Source: Actinomycetota bacterium (GTDB taxonomy: Bacteria; Actinomycetota; Acidimicrobiia; Acidimicrobiales; Ilumatobacteraceae). From it: a stretch of DNA of 55,689 nucleotides. The stretch spans positions 1 through 55,689 of the forward strand of contig SYCI01000157.1 of NCBI GenBank assembly GCA_005787035.1. The letters are read 5' to 3'. Position 1 is the first letter of the stretch. Each line of letters starts with the position of its first letter. A program made the translations under genes and the position numbers. The notes under the pieces were generated by a model. It had not been told where the DNA came from and did not search any database. It was given only the letters and a program-made list of their open reading frames with translations. Below are positions 7,860 to 16,926 of the stretch, piece by piece.

Positions 7860-9875
7860 ATGGCCATCATCGAACGTCCCTCGGCTGAAATCGCCGTTGC
7901 TGGCGCCGCACCCTCGGGTGTGAAGCCGAGCGAAGCTCTCGGCGTCTTCAAGCGCCCCGCCGCCTCCACGTCTTGGAAGGACTGGTTGGTCACGGTCGAT
8001 CACAAGAAGCTCGGCATCATGTACGGAGTTGCCGCGTTCTTCTTCTTCATCGTCGGTGGAGTGGAAGCGCTCCTCATCCGTCTCCAGTTGGCCGGTCCCG
8101 AGGGCAAGATCCTGAGCGCCGATCAGTACAACCAGATGTTCACGATGCACGCCACCACCATGGTGTTCCTCTTCGTGATGCCCATGGTTTCGGCGTTCGC
8201 CAACTACTTCGTTCCCCTCCAGATCGGAGCGCGCGACGTCGCCTTCCCGAGGATCAACGCGTTCGGATTCTGGTGTTGGCTGTTCGGAGGCATCTTCCTG
8301 AACACGTCGTGGTTCCTCGGCGGCGCGGCTGACGGTGGATGGTTCATGTACGCCCCCAACTCGTCGACATTGTTCTCGCCATCACACGGCATCGACTTCT
8401 GGGTGCTCGGTCTGCAGATCACCGGTATCGCCTCCTTGACCGGTGCGATCAACCTGATCGTGACCGTGCTCAACATGCGGGCGCCGGGTATGAAGCTCAT
8501 GCGCATGCCGATCTTCACCTGGATGACGCTCGTGGTGCAGTTCCTGCTCCTTTTCGCCATGCCGGTCATCACGGTGGCGCTCTTCCTTCTTTCGTTCCAG
8601 CGCTCGTTCGATGCAACGTTCTTCGATGTGGCAGCCGGAGCCGACCCGCTCCTCTGGCAGCACTTGTGCTGGATCTTCGGTCACCCCGAGGTGTACATAC
8701 TCATCCTGCCGTCGTTCGGCATCGTCTCGGAGATCATCCCGGTGTTCTCCAAGAAGCCGCTCTTCGGTTACCCGATCGTGGCCATGTCGGGTGCGGCCAT
8801 CGGATTCGTCGGATGGGGTGTGTGGGCGCACCACATGTTCGCCTCCGGCCTCGGACCGGTGTCGGTGGCTGTCTTCTCGATGGCCACCATGGCCATTGCG
8901 GTTCCGACCGGCGTCAAGATCGTCAACTGGATCATGACCATGTGGGGCGGCAAGCTCAGTTTCACGGTGCCGATGCTCTTCGCCATCGGTCTCGTGGTGC
9001 AGTTCACGATCGGTGGTCTCTCCGGCGTGACCCACTCGGTCGCTCCGAGCGACACTCAGCAGACCGACACCTACTACATCGTGGCGCACTTCCACTACGT
9101 GTTGTTCGGTGGCGCGATCTTCGGTCTCTTCGCCGGTTTCTACTACTGGTGGCCCAAGATCTTCCGCAAGCAGTTGAGTGAGAGCCTCGGAAAGTGGAAC
9201 TTCTGGTTGATGGTCATCGGCATGAACATGACCTTCGGCCCGATGCACATCCTCGGTCTGCAGGGGCAGCCCCGTCGTATGCAGGTCTGGACCGAGGCCC
9301 GCGCCGGAGAGGGATTCTTCAACATCGGATTCTGGAACCGCATCGCGTCGCTCGGCTCGTTCATCTTGGCGGTCGGAGTCCTGCTGTTCATCATCAACAT
9401 CATCTACACGCACAAGTCGAAGAAAGTCGCCATCGCCCCGCTCGACCCGTGGGACGCCCGCTCTCTCGAGTGGATGACCGCCAACCCGCCCGTGGAACAC
9501 AACTTCGATTCCATTCCGACCGTCAACAACCTGGACGAGTTCTTCCACCGGAAGTACGCCGAGGACCCGAACACCCACGAGGTGCGTCAGGTGGCTACCG
9601 CCGAAGAAGTTCTGGCCGAACTCAACGCCCACCCCGACGAGCACATCCACATGCCGTCGCGGTCGTACTGGCCGATCCTCGTGTCGCTGTCGTTGCCGAT
9701 CATCTGTTACGGACTCATCTACAACCGTCTGTTGATGGGTGTCGGCGCGGCCTTCTTGCTGCTCACCATGTTCGGCTGGGCGATGGAGCCCTCCACGGCC
9801 CCCGATGACGATTTCGATCCGCCGGCACCCGGTGAAGGTGGCGGTCACACGAAGGAGCTGGCTCCCCTTGGCTGA
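7860..9875 (+). CDS. ctaD: Cytochrome c oxidase subunit I
   Basis: The catalytic oxidase subunit, which reduces oxygen to water and pumps protons. All ligands are present: heme a His near residue 97 (MHATTM), CuB/Tyr motif GHPEVYILILP, HHMFASG, and heme ligands in AHFHYVLF. The D-channel Asp is seen in ARDVAFPR and the Glu in HPEVY. At 671 residues it is about 100 longer than usual. The extra part follows DPWDARSLEWMTANPP and includes two more hydrophobic helices (ending LLLTMFGWAMEPS) and a polar tail. An AGAGGAG-type ribosome binding site sits about 10 bases before the ATG. The stop overlaps the start of ctaE by 8 bases. Confidence 0.96.
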   Translation: MAIIERPSAEIAVAGAAPSGVKPSEALGVFKRPAASTSWKDWLVTVDHKKLGIMYGVAAFFFFIVGGVEALLIRLQLAGPEGKILSADQYNQMFTMHATTMVFLFVMPMVSAFANYFVPLQIGARDVAFPRINAFGFWCWLFGGIFLNTSWFLGGAADGGWFMYAPNSSTLFSPSHGIDFWVLGLQITGIASLTGAINLIVTVLNMRAPGMKLMRMPIFTWMTLVVQFLLLFAMPVITVALFLLSFQRSFDATFFDVAAGADPLLWQHLCWIFGHPEVYILILPSFGIVSEIIPVFSKKPLFGYPIVAMSGAAIGFVGWGVWAHHMFASGLGPVSVAVFSMATMAIAVPTGVKIVNWIMTMWGGKLSFTVPMLFAIGLVVQFTIGGLSGVTHSVAPSDTQQTDTYYIVAHFHYVLFGGAIFGLFAGFYYWWPKIFRKQLSESLGKWNFWLMVIGMNMTFGPMHILGLQGQPRRMQVWTEARAGEGFFNIGFWNRIASLGSFILAVGVLLFIINIIYTHKSKKVAIAPLDPWDARSLEWMTANPPVEHNFDSIPTVNNLDEFFHRKYAEDPNTHEVRQVATAEEVLAELNAHPDEHIHMPSRSYWPILVSLSLPIICYGLIYNRLLMGVGAAFLLLTMFGWAMEPSTAPDDDFDPPAPGEGGGHTKELAPLG

Positions 9876-10476
9876 CACCGCTCTCGCGCACGGCGCCGAT
9901 CACGGCGCTCCCCACACCACGACCGGCTTGTCGAACAACAAGCTCGGTATGTGGATCTTCCTCGGATCCGAGTGTCTGCTGTTCGGTGGGTTGATCTCCA
10001 CCTACATGCTCTACAAGGGTCGTGTCTCGGCCGGTCCGCAGCCCGATCAGATCTACGACATCCCGTTCACCTCGGTGAGTTCGTTCGTGCTCCTCATGAG
10101 CTCGCTCACCATGGTGCTCGCGGTGTCGGCTGCGCATCGTCGCGACGATCGCAACACGAACTTGTGGCTCACCGTGACGGCGCTCCTCGGTGCGACCTTC
10201 GTGGGTGGCCAGGTGTACGAGTTCACCGCCTTCTACCGCGAAGGCCTGGGCTTCACCACGAGCCTCTTCGGCTCGAGCTTCTACACCCTCACCGGTTTCC
10301 ACGGAGTCCACGTGACCGTCGGCATCATCATGTTGATGGCCCTCGTGGGCATGGTTCGCCGGAACCGCATTCCGGGTAGCAAAGCCGAGACGGTCGAGTT
10401 GATCGGCCTCTACTGGCACTTCGTCGACATCGTGTGGATCGTGATCTTCACCCTCGTCTATCTGATTCCCTCCTGA
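9868..10476 (+). CDS. ctaE: Cytochrome c oxidase subunit III
   Basis: A 202-residue protein with five membrane helices. Conserved features include GMWIFLGSECLLFGG, FYTLTGFHGVHVTVG and LYWHFVDIVWI. Subunit III stabilises subunit I and supports proton uptake. The start is TTG at 9868: no ATG occurs before the conserved N-terminal helix, and AAGGAG at 9852-9857 lies 10 bases upstream inside ctaD. The resulting N-terminus is MADTALAHGADHG. No qcrCAB genes follow, unlike the common actinobacterial ctaE-qcrCAB order. Confidence 0.93.
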   Translation: MADTALAHGADHGAPHTTTGLSNNKLGMWIFLGSECLLFGGLISTYMLYKGRVSAGPQPDQIYDIPFTSVSSFVLLMSSLTMVLAVSAAHRRDDRNTNLWLTVTALLGATFVGGQVYEFTAFYREGLGFTTSLFGSSFYTLTGFHGVHVTVGIIMLMALVGMVRRNRIPGSKAETVELIGLYWHFVDIVWIVIFTLVYLIPS

Positions 10477-10492
10477 CGCCTAAGGACATCTC

Positions 10493-10825
10493 ATGAGCAC
10501 CGTCACCGAACACGCCGGCCACACCGATCACTCGCATGACGAGTCACACGGTGCGTCCGACAAGCAGTACGTGGTCATCGCGCTCATCCTCGCGGCCCTC
10601 ACCGCGATCGAGGTCTCCACGTACTACGTCGACTTCGGCCCGCTCTTCATGCCGACGCTCTTCGTGCTGATGGCCGTGAAGTTCGTGATCGTCGTCTCGT
10701 ACTTCATGCACCTCAAGTTCGACAACAAGCTCTTCAGTTACCTCTTCTATACGGGCCTGATCCTCGCCATTGCCGTGTATTGCGGCGCTCTGGCGACGTT
10801 CAAGTTCTTCTTGCAGAAGGGCTGA
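10493..10825 (+). CDS. Cytochrome c oxidase subunit IV (bacterial COX4 type)
   Basis: A 110-residue protein with a His-rich polar N-terminus (EHAGHTDHSHDESHG) followed by three hydrophobic helices, including VKFVIVVSYFMHLKFD, a signature of the small prokaryotic subunit IV. It sits 16 bases after ctaE and 2 bases before ctaG in the same operon. It is an accessory membrane subunit of the oxidase. Confidence 0.85.
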   Translation: MSTVTEHAGHTDHSHDESHGASDKQYVVIALILAALTAIEVSTYYVDFGPLFMPTLFVLMAVKFVIVVSYFMHLKFDNKLFSYLFYTGLILAIAVYCGALATFKFFLQKG

Positions 10826-10827
10826 TC

Positions 10828-11721
10828 ATGTTGGCGGCCGATCTGGCCGAGCCGTGGCGGTTCCAGGCCCACATCGAGGTCTGGCTGCTCGTGACCTTCC
10901 TCGTGGCGTCGTACGTCTACATGGTGCGCGTCCTCGGACCCCGCGCGGTCGGTCCGGATGGGGTGGTGGTGACGGGCCGCCAGAAGCTCGCGTTCGTGGC
11001 CGGTATCGCCGTGCTGTGGTTCGCATCCGACTGGCCGATGCACGACATCGCCGAGGAATATCTCTACTCGGTACACATGTTCCAGCACATGGCTCTGACG
11101 TACTTCATGCCGCCGCTCGTGGTGCTGGCCACCCCCGAATGGTTCGCCCGAACGCTGGTGGGTAATGGTGGTTTCTACCGGTTCATGAAATTCATGGCCC
11201 ATCCGGTGCGGGCGGCGTTCTTGTTCAACGTCGCGGTGATGGTGAGCCACGTACCCGGTGTGGTCAATGCCTCCGTCTCCAACGGCCCTCTTCACTACGG
11301 CATCCACGTGTTCTTGGTGTCGAGCGCGATCCTGATGTGGTTGCCGGTGTGTGGACCATTCAAGGAATTCCACATCGGCTACATGGGGCAGATGATCTAT
11401 CTGTTCATGAACAGTGTGGTGGCCACGGTTCCAGCCGGCTGGCTCACCTTCGCCGAAGGTGTGGTGTACAAGCACTACAACATCCCGTGGCGGGTGTGGG
11501 GAATCTCGGTCACCGACGACCAACAGATCGCCGGTGCGATCATGAAGATCGGCGGCGCCGCGTTCTTGTGGGCGATCATCATCGTTTTGTTCATCAACAA
11601 GTTCGTGAAGACGTTCCGGGCCGAGAACGAGGGCGGGTACGTGCGCAAACCCCTCACCATGGCCGATGTCGAGAAGGCCTTCGAGGAGAGCGAGCCCATT
11701 CGCGAGTCGGAGCGTCGCTAG
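10828..11721 (+). CDS. ctaG: Cytochrome c oxidase assembly factor CtaG (caa3 type)
   Basis: A 297-residue polytopic membrane protein of the caa3_CtaG family. It has about seven hydrophobic helices, with conserved histidines in WPMHDIAEEYLYSVHMFQHM. Members assist assembly of caa3 oxidase, probably at the copper insertion stage. It is the last oxidase gene of the operon, starting 2 bases after subunit IV. The C-terminal tail (about 50 residues) is charged and cytoplasmic. Confidence 0.88.
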   Translation: MLAADLAEPWRFQAHIEVWLLVTFLVASYVYMVRVLGPRAVGPDGVVVTGRQKLAFVAGIAVLWFASDWPMHDIAEEYLYSVHMFQHMALTYFMPPLVVLATPEWFARTLVGNGGFYRFMKFMAHPVRAAFLFNVAVMVSHVPGVVNASVSNGPLHYGIHVFLVSSAILMWLPVCGPFKEFHIGYMGQMIYLFMNSVVATVPAGWLTFAEGVVYKHYNIPWRVWGISVTDDQQIAGAIMKIGGAAFLWAIIIVLFINKFVKTFRAENEGGYVRKPLTMADVEKAFEESEPIRESERR

Positions 11722-11725
11722 GAAC

Positions 11726-12493
11726 GTGCGCACTCTGTCGCTGGCCGCCGGAGTGATGACCGATATCGGTCCGGCCGACATGGTGTCGGTGTGCGCACGA
11801 GCCGGCTGGCCGGCCTGCGGAATCTGGTTCGATCACAAGACCTGGGACGCAACGACCACGCGTGAGGTTCGGCGTCGTCTCGACGACACCGGGTTGGCGG
11901 TGCTCGACGTGGAACCGATCATCCCGAGTGACGGCCGGGACGATCATGGCGAAGCGCTGATCGATGTCGCTGCCGAACTCGGCGCGAAATTCGTGCTCTT
12001 CGCATCCCGACTGACCGAACTCGAGCAATCGATCGAGCGCTATCGCGAACTGTGTGCTCACGCGTCGTCGTCCGGGGTCGTCATCGCCTGCGAATTCCTG
12101 CCGCTCTTTCCGGTGAAGAACCTGTCGCTCGCGGTAGAGATCGTGGAGCGATCGGGTGCGCGTAACTCGGGTGTCCTCATCGACAACCTGCATCTTGCCC
12201 GCTCGGGATCCACGGTGGCCGATGTGCGTACTCTCGATCCCGTGCTCTTTCCGTACGTACAGATCGCCGATGCCCCAGCCGCGTCTCCCGAGACCGTCGA
12301 AGCCCTCGGCTGGGAGGCGATGAACGGTCGGACGTGCCCCGGGGAGGGCGACCTGCCGATCGCCGAGCTGTTGTCGGCCGTGCCCGACGTGCCGATCTCG
12401 TTCGAGATCCGTTCGTCCAAATTGATCGAGGATTTTCCCGATCCGTTCGAACGCGCCGCTTATGTGTGGGCGCGTTGTCGCTCGCTGGCCTGA
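11726..12493 (+). CDS. Sugar phosphate isomerase/epimerase-like TIM-barrel protein
   Basis: A 255-residue protein of the xylose isomerase-like TIM-barrel superfamily (AP endonuclease 2 family). Metal-ligand-type positions are seen in LDVEPII, CEFLP, LIDNLHLARSG and ISFEIRSS. The substrate is unknown. GTG at 11726 begins 5 bases after ctaG and gives the barrel's first strand immediately (TLSLAAGVM). It is co-directional with the oxidase operon but probably not related in function. It meets the ABC permease gene tail to tail with a 1-base gap. Confidence 0.75.
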   Translation: MRTLSLAAGVMTDIGPADMVSVCARAGWPACGIWFDHKTWDATTTREVRRRLDDTGLAVLDVEPIIPSDGRDDHGEALIDVAAELGAKFVLFASRLTELEQSIERYRELCAHASSSGVVIACEFLPLFPVKNLSLAVEIVERSGARNSGVLIDNLHLARSGSTVADVRTLDPVLFPYVQIADAPAASPETVEALGWEAMNGRTCPGEGDLPIAELLSAVPDVPISFEIRSSKLIEDFPDPFERAAYVWARCRSLA

Positions 12494-12494
12494 G

Positions 12495-13229
12495 TCACTC
12501 CCAGCGGAAGGTCGCCGCCGCCACGAGGGGCATGGCCGCGGCCCAAGCGGCCAGAACGATCCACGAAGTTCCCGGCTGCGTCGCCGCACCCGGGCCGATC
12601 AGCGCATCACGCAGAACATCGGCCAACGCACCCGACGGCAGATACTTCGCCACCGATTCCATGGGCCCGGGCAGGTTCTCGAACGGAATCACCATGCCGC
12701 CGAGCAACAGCAGCGCGATGTACAAGCCGTTCTGCGCGGCGAGGTTGATCTCGGCGCGCAGTCGACCGGCGATCGAAAGTCCGAGCCCACCGAAGGCTGC
12801 CGTTCCGAGTCCGACGGCGCCGAGGGCCAGAAGCCACCGCGCGTCGTCGGCTTGCCAATCGAGGAGAAGCGCAATCGGTACGAGCAGCGCGACTTGGATG
12901 ATCTCCACGATGAGAACGGTGAGGATCTTGGCGGCCAACCATCGGGGACGACCGAGCGGCGTCACACCAAGACGCTTCAGCACCTTGTAACTGCGCTCGA
13001 AGCCGGTGGCGATACCGAGGCTGACCATGGCCGAACTCATGATGGCGAGGGCGATCACTCCCGGAGTGAGGAAGTCCATGTGGTCGTCGAGACCACTCGG
13101 TAGGACTTCAGTGAGTCCGAAGAACACGAAGATCATCACCGGAATCACGATCGTGAGAAGGAGTTGCTCACCGTTGCGCGCGAGGATGCGCACTTCGGCT
13201 CCGAGTTGTGATCGGAAGGGGCCGCTCAC
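12495..13229 (-). CDS. ABC-2 type transporter permease
   Basis: A 244-residue permease with six hydrophobic segments. Conserved ABC-2 features are LTIVIPVMIFVFFGL near the N-terminus and GGMVIPFENLPGPM before the last loops, followed by YLPSGALADVLRDAL. Its GTG start at 13229 overlaps the stop of the ATPase gene (GTGA), so they form one exporter. A longer open frame to 13322 exists, but its first 31 residues are Arg-rich and not permease-like. The exported substrate is unknown. Confidence 0.85.
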   Translation of the reverse strand: MSGPFRSQLGAEVRILARNGEQLLLTIVIPVMIFVFFGLTEVLPSGLDDHMDFLTPGVIALAIMSSAMVSLGIATGFERSYKVLKRLGVTPLGRPRWLAAKILTVLIVEIIQVALLVPIALLLDWQADDARWLLALGAVGLGTAAFGGLGLSIAGRLRAEINLAAQNGLYIALLLLGGMVIPFENLPGPMESVAKYLPSGALADVLRDALIGPGAATQPGTSWIVLAAWAAAMPLVAAATFRWE

Positions 13230-14263
13230 GGTCGATCTCCGGTGAGTTTCTTGAACACGTCTTCGAGGCTGGCCAGACCGGCTCGGAGTTCGATCACGTC
13301 GATTCCGTGTTCGCTCAACCACACGGCGAGAGCCGCCACCAGGCCTTGGGGTGCGTCCTCGATCGTGTAGTGACCCGGCTCGACTTCCACGAGCCAGTCG
13401 GCGATGTTGGCTGGCAGGTCGTCGAGGCGCAGGGGCTTGGTGGTGCGCAGCCGAACCGCCTGTCGGGCCTTGCGGACGTCGTCGAGTGATCCCTCCACCA
13501 GGACGCGACCACGATCGAAGATCACTACGCGGTCGGACACTTTCTCGGCTTCGTCGAGTTCGTGCGTCGCGAGCACCACGCCACAGCCGCGATCGGTGAG
13601 CGAACGGATGATGGCGCGGATCGTGTCGCGCCCGTTCACGTCGACTCCACTCGTGGGTTCGTCGAGAAACACCACATCGGGCCGACCGACGAGCGCGAGG
13701 GCCAGTGAGAGCCTCTGCTTCTCACCGCCCGAGAGTCGTCGCCACGGTGTGCGCTGACGATCGGTCAGGCCGACCATCTCGACGAGTTCCCGCGGATCTT
13801 GGGCACTGGAGTCGGACCGGTGATACAGCCCGCAGAATTGTCGTACGACGTCGATCGGGCGGGCCGACGGGTACACGCCGCCTTCTTGGAGCATCACGCC
13901 CATCCGCGGCCGGAGGTTCCGTCGGTCGGATCGTTCCGATGGATCGAGGCCGAGTACCCGCACCGAACCGGCGGCGCGGTTGCGCAGACCCTCGCAGACC
14001 TCGATGGTGCTCGTCTTACCGGCTCCATTGGGGCCGAGGACGGCGGTCACCTGGCCGGCGCGGGCCGTGAACGACACACCGTCGACCGCTGTGAGTCCGC
14101 GATCACCCCGGCCGTAGCGCACGACGAGTCCGTCGACTTCGACCACGTTCTCGATCGAGCGCGACACGATGCGACTGGCGCGGATCGCTCCGACATCGGG
14201 CGTGGGGGAGTCGGGCGGGGCAACCGGATCCACCTCGTGAACACTAGTGGTGGTCGAATGCAT
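13226..14263 (-). CDS. ABC transporter ATP-binding protein
   Basis: A 345-residue ATPase with Walker A GPNGAGKT, Q-loop MLQEGG, signature LSGGEKQR, Walker B VVFLDEPTSG and H-loop ATHELDEAE. About 40 N-terminal residues precede the nucleotide-binding fold, and the C-terminal 90 residues follow the DrrA-like drug/lipid exporter pattern ending SLEDVFKKLTG. A ribosome binding site GGGAGG lies 6-7 bases before the ATG. It works with the overlapping permease gene downstream. Confidence 0.9.
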   Translation of the reverse strand: MHSTTTSVHEVDPVAPPDSPTPDVGAIRASRIVSRSIENVVEVDGLVVRYGRGDRGLTAVDGVSFTARAGQVTAVLGPNGAGKTSTIEVCEGLRNRAAGSVRVLGLDPSERSDRRNLRPRMGVMLQEGGVYPSARPIDVVRQFCGLYHRSDSSAQDPRELVEMVGLTDRQRTPWRRLSGGEKQRLSLALALVGRPDVVFLDEPTSGVDVNGRDTIRAIIRSLTDRGCGVVLATHELDEAEKVSDRVVIFDRGRVLVEGSLDDVRKARQAVRLRTTKPLRLDDLPANIADWLVEVEPGHYTIEDAPQGLVAALAVWLSEHGIDVIELRAGLASLEDVFKKLTGDRP

Positions 14264-14302
14264 CGGACCTCCCGCAGGTACGACAGGTAGCCTCTGTCAC
14301 CT

Positions 14303-15592
14303 GTGATCGATGTTCGTCTACTTCGTCAGGATGCCGATGCGGTACGCGCGGGTCTCGCCCGTCGTGGCAAGCCCGAACTTCTCGATCAACTCGCCGAGGC
14401 GATCACCCTCGACATCGAAGTGCGCGACATCGGAACTCGGCGTGACGCGATCCGGGCCCGTGTCAACGAACTTTCCAAGCAGGTCGGTGCCGCCCGTCGC
14501 GATGGCAACACTGCGGCTGCCGACGATCTGCAGAAGCAGAGCCGCGAACTCGGTGACGAAGAGCATTCACTCGCTGCTCGCGCCGATGAACTCCAGGAAC
14601 AACTCCGCCAGATCCTCTTGCGGATCCCGAACGTTCCGCACCCGGAGGCGCCCGATGGTGCGAGCGATCACGACAACCCGGTCGTGAAGGGTCCGTTGCA
14701 GATGCCGGCATCGTTCACCGACCAGCAGCGCATTCCCCACTGGGACACCGCGGCCCGGCTCGGCATCCTCGACAGCGAACGGGCGGTCAAGTTGAGTGGC
14801 GCGATGTTCACCATGCCGCGCAAGGCCGGGGCCATGCTCTCGCGGGCCCTGTGCCAGTACGCGCTCGACATGAATGCCGACGCCTACGAAGAAGTACGTC
14901 CGCCGTCGCTCGTGACCACGGCGACCCTCACGGCGACCGGTCAGTTGCCCAAGTTCGCCGACGATGCATACGCGATCGAGCGTGACGACCTGTGGTGCAT
15001 CCCCACGGCTGAGGCTCCGCTCACCTCGCTGTATTCGGGGGAGATCCTCGACGAGGCCGCTTTGCCGGTGCGTCTCATGGCTTACTCGCCGTGTTTCCGA
15101 CGCGAGGCCGGGTCAGCCGGTCGCGACACGCGCGGCATGCTTCGGGCGCACGAATTCGACAAGGTGGAGATTCTGGCCCTGGCCACGCCGGAGCAGGCGG
15201 CCACGATGCTAATCGAACTCCGCGATCGGGCCGAGCGACTGATTGCCGGTCTCGGTCTGCCGTACCGGATCATCGAGATCTGCACCGGCGACATGGGTCA
15301 GAGCCATCATCGGAGTTTCGACATCGAGGTGTATGCGCCGGGTTGTGATTCGTGGCTCGAGGTCTCGTCGGTGAGCTGGTTCAGCGACTATCAGGGTCGC
15401 CGCGCCGACATCCGGTATCGACGGGCCGGCGAGAAGGGGACTCACCTCGTGCACACTCTGAACGGTTCGGCCCTGGCCGTGCCGCGGGTGTGGGCCGCCA
15501 TCGTCGAGAACTTCCATCAACCCGACGGCAGCGTGGTGATCCCCGAAGCGTTGCGTCGGTACATGCGCGGCCTCGAGCGCATCACCGTCTGA
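14303..15592 (+). CDS. serS: Seryl-tRNA synthetase
   Basis: A 429-residue class II synthetase that charges tRNA-Ser, and tRNA-Sec where a selenocysteine system exists. The N-terminal coiled-coil arm spans roughly residues 30-100. Motif 2 is CFRREAGSAGRDTRGMLRAH, and motif 3 contains HTLNGSALAVPRVWAAIVEN. The start is GTG at 14303, with TAGCCT at 14288-14293 nine bases before it, so the transcript is likely leaderless. It is divergent from the ABC ATPase gene with a 39-base gap. Confidence 0.95.
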   Translation: MIDVRLLRQDADAVRAGLARRGKPELLDQLAEAITLDIEVRDIGTRRDAIRARVNELSKQVGAARRDGNTAAADDLQKQSRELGDEEHSLAARADELQEQLRQILLRIPNVPHPEAPDGASDHDNPVVKGPLQMPASFTDQQRIPHWDTAARLGILDSERAVKLSGAMFTMPRKAGAMLSRALCQYALDMNADAYEEVRPPSLVTTATLTATGQLPKFADDAYAIERDDLWCIPTAEAPLTSLYSGEILDEAALPVRLMAYSPCFRREAGSAGRDTRGMLRAHEFDKVEILALATPEQAATMLIELRDRAERLIAGLGLPYRIIEICTGDMGQSHHRSFDIEVYAPGCDSWLEVSSVSWFSDYQGRRADIRYRRAGEKGTHLVHTLNGSALAVPRVWAAIVENFHQPDGSVVIPEALRRYMRGLERITV

Positions 15593-15596
15593 TCCG

Positions 15597-16253
15597 ATGA
15601 GCGACGACCGTCGGCACGACCACGTGCGCGATCGTCGCGTGCAGTACGAGACCGCCGGCCTCGATCTCGAACACCTTGATTCGTCTCCGGTGACCCAGTG
15701 GCACCGTTGGTACAACGAGGCGGTGGAAGCCGACCTGCCCGAACCCAACGCCATGGTCATCGGTACCGTCGATACCGATGGCCTTCCCGATTCAAGAGTG
15801 GTGTTGGTACGCGCGGTCGATGACGGCGGCCTCTGCTTCTACGGCAACTACCAGAGCGCCAAGGGTCAGCAGATCGCGGCGACGCCGATGGCGGCAGCGG
15901 TGTTTCCGTGGCTCGCCCTTCATCGACAGGTGCGGGTGCGCGGCCGGGTGGAGGTGTTGTCGGTTGCCGAGAGCGATGCGTACTTCGCATCGCGACCTCG
16001 TGACAGCCAGCTCGGTGCTTGGGCATCGCCCCAGAGCGAGCCCATCAGCGATCGATCGGTGCTCGACGAAGAATTGGCCGCCGTGGCGGCTCGGTTCCCC
16101 GGGGTGGTGGACCGCCCACCGCATTGGGGTGGTTGGCGGCTCGTTCCGGTGAGCTTCGAGTTCTGGCAGGGGCGTCCGAGCCGGCTCCACGATCGCTTCC
16201 GCTACTCGCGCCAAGCCGACAACTCCTGGACCATCACCCGCCTCGCCCCCTGA
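15597..16253 (+). CDS. pdxH: Pyridoxamine 5'-phosphate oxidase
   Basis: A 218-residue FMN enzyme that oxidises pyridoxine or pyridoxamine phosphate to PLP. Family motifs include SRVVLVRAVDD, FYGNYQSAKGQQI, the long basic-acidic segment around SRPRDSQLGAWAS, and the C-terminal FWQGRPSRLHDRFRY. It starts 4 bases after the serS stop and is probably co-transcribed. The ATG is preceded by the family-typical unstructured N-terminus. Confidence 0.95.
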   Translation: MSDDRRHDHVRDRRVQYETAGLDLEHLDSSPVTQWHRWYNEAVEADLPEPNAMVIGTVDTDGLPDSRVVLVRAVDDGGLCFYGNYQSAKGQQIAATPMAAAVFPWLALHRQVRVRGRVEVLSVAESDAYFASRPRDSQLGAWASPQSEPISDRSVLDEELAAVAARFPGVVDRPPHWGGWRLVPVSFEFWQGRPSRLHDRFRYSRQADNSWTITRLAP

Positions 16254-16260
16254 CTCGTTG

Positions 16261-16307
16261 TTCTGGTGATGATTTTTCACCGTATAGGTGAAGAACCCGC
16301 ACCAGAA
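16261..16307. terminator. Bidirectional terminator-like nested hairpin
   Basis: It lies between convergent pdxH and the PGA-hydrolase-like gene. The outer stem is TTCTGGTG (16261-16268) with CACCAGAA (16300-16307); the inner stem is TTCACC (16276-16281) with GGTGAA (16287-16292). The inner stem overlaps the stop codon of the minus-strand gene. A T-run (16273-16277) is inside the structure, not after it. Confidence 0.5.
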
Positions 16308-16924
16308 ACCCACGTGCCGGCGGCTTCGGCGAGTGCATTCACGAGCGATGCGGTGTGCGGATTGAGATCCGGACCCTCCCAGTCCCACCACATCGGACTC
16401 GTGCCCCGGACGCGCGGTGGTAGTTCGATCTGCACCCCGGCCCCGGGCGGAAGATTGACCGGATTACGCGGATGCAGTCCGCGTAGGTCGGAAGGAATCG
16501 CATCGATGTCGGTGATGACGTCGTAGGCGGGGAGATGTCGGCGCAGATGGCCACCGACGTGTTCGGCAAGATCGCGGTGTCGACCTCCGACCAAGAGAGA
16601 CGCGAAGAAACCCATGCGTCCGAAGCCATGGATGGTGATCACGCTGTGCACGTGTTCGATGAACGAATGCAGATGCTCGGAAACCGACGGACTGACCTCG
16701 ATCGAGGGAATGTGCCGCTCCATACCGACGGGTTGATGCACGCCGTAATAACTCGCCCCGGCTCGTTCGGCGGCCGCCTGGGCCACGATCTCGGTGACTT
16801 CTTCGAGCCCACCACCGTGATAGGCCATGAAACCGATCCGTTGCCCACGGGCGAGTTCGTGCCCGCGCAGCACACAGACTTCTTCCACTTCGGGGTGATC
16901 GAGGAGTTCACGGAATCGCGACAT
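16277..16924 (-). CDS. Poly-gamma-glutamate hydrolase-like zinc protein (DUF867/YjqB family)
   Basis: A 215-residue protein resembling the YjqB/phage PghP family of zinc-dependent poly-gamma-glutamate hydrolases. The metal-binding signature AYHGGGLEEVTEIVAQ lies near residue 34; VITIHGFGRMGFFASLLVGG and HVGGHLRRHL follow. No signal peptide is evident. It starts 2 bases after ccdA and so seems to be the third gene of the tlpA-ccdA operon, an odd partner for redox maturation genes. The substrate is not certain. Confidence 0.7.
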   Translation of the reverse strand: MSRFRELLDHPEVEEVCVLRGHELARGQRIGFMAYHGGGLEEVTEIVAQAAAERAGASYYGVHQPVGMERHIPSIEVSPSVSEHLHSFIEHVHSVITIHGFGRMGFFASLLVGGRHRDLAEHVGGHLRRHLPAYDVITDIDAIPSDLRGLHPRNPVNLPPGAGVQIELPPRVRGTSPMWWDWEGPDLNPHTASLVNALAEAAGTWVSGAGSSPIR

Positions 16925-16926
16925 GA

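Noticed and set aside
8382-9878. A 498-codon minus-strand open frame covering ctaD
   Set aside because: It is antisense to the highly conserved ctaD, rich in His, Asp and Arg as expected from the third-position GC bias of the sense gene, and has no recognisable domain.
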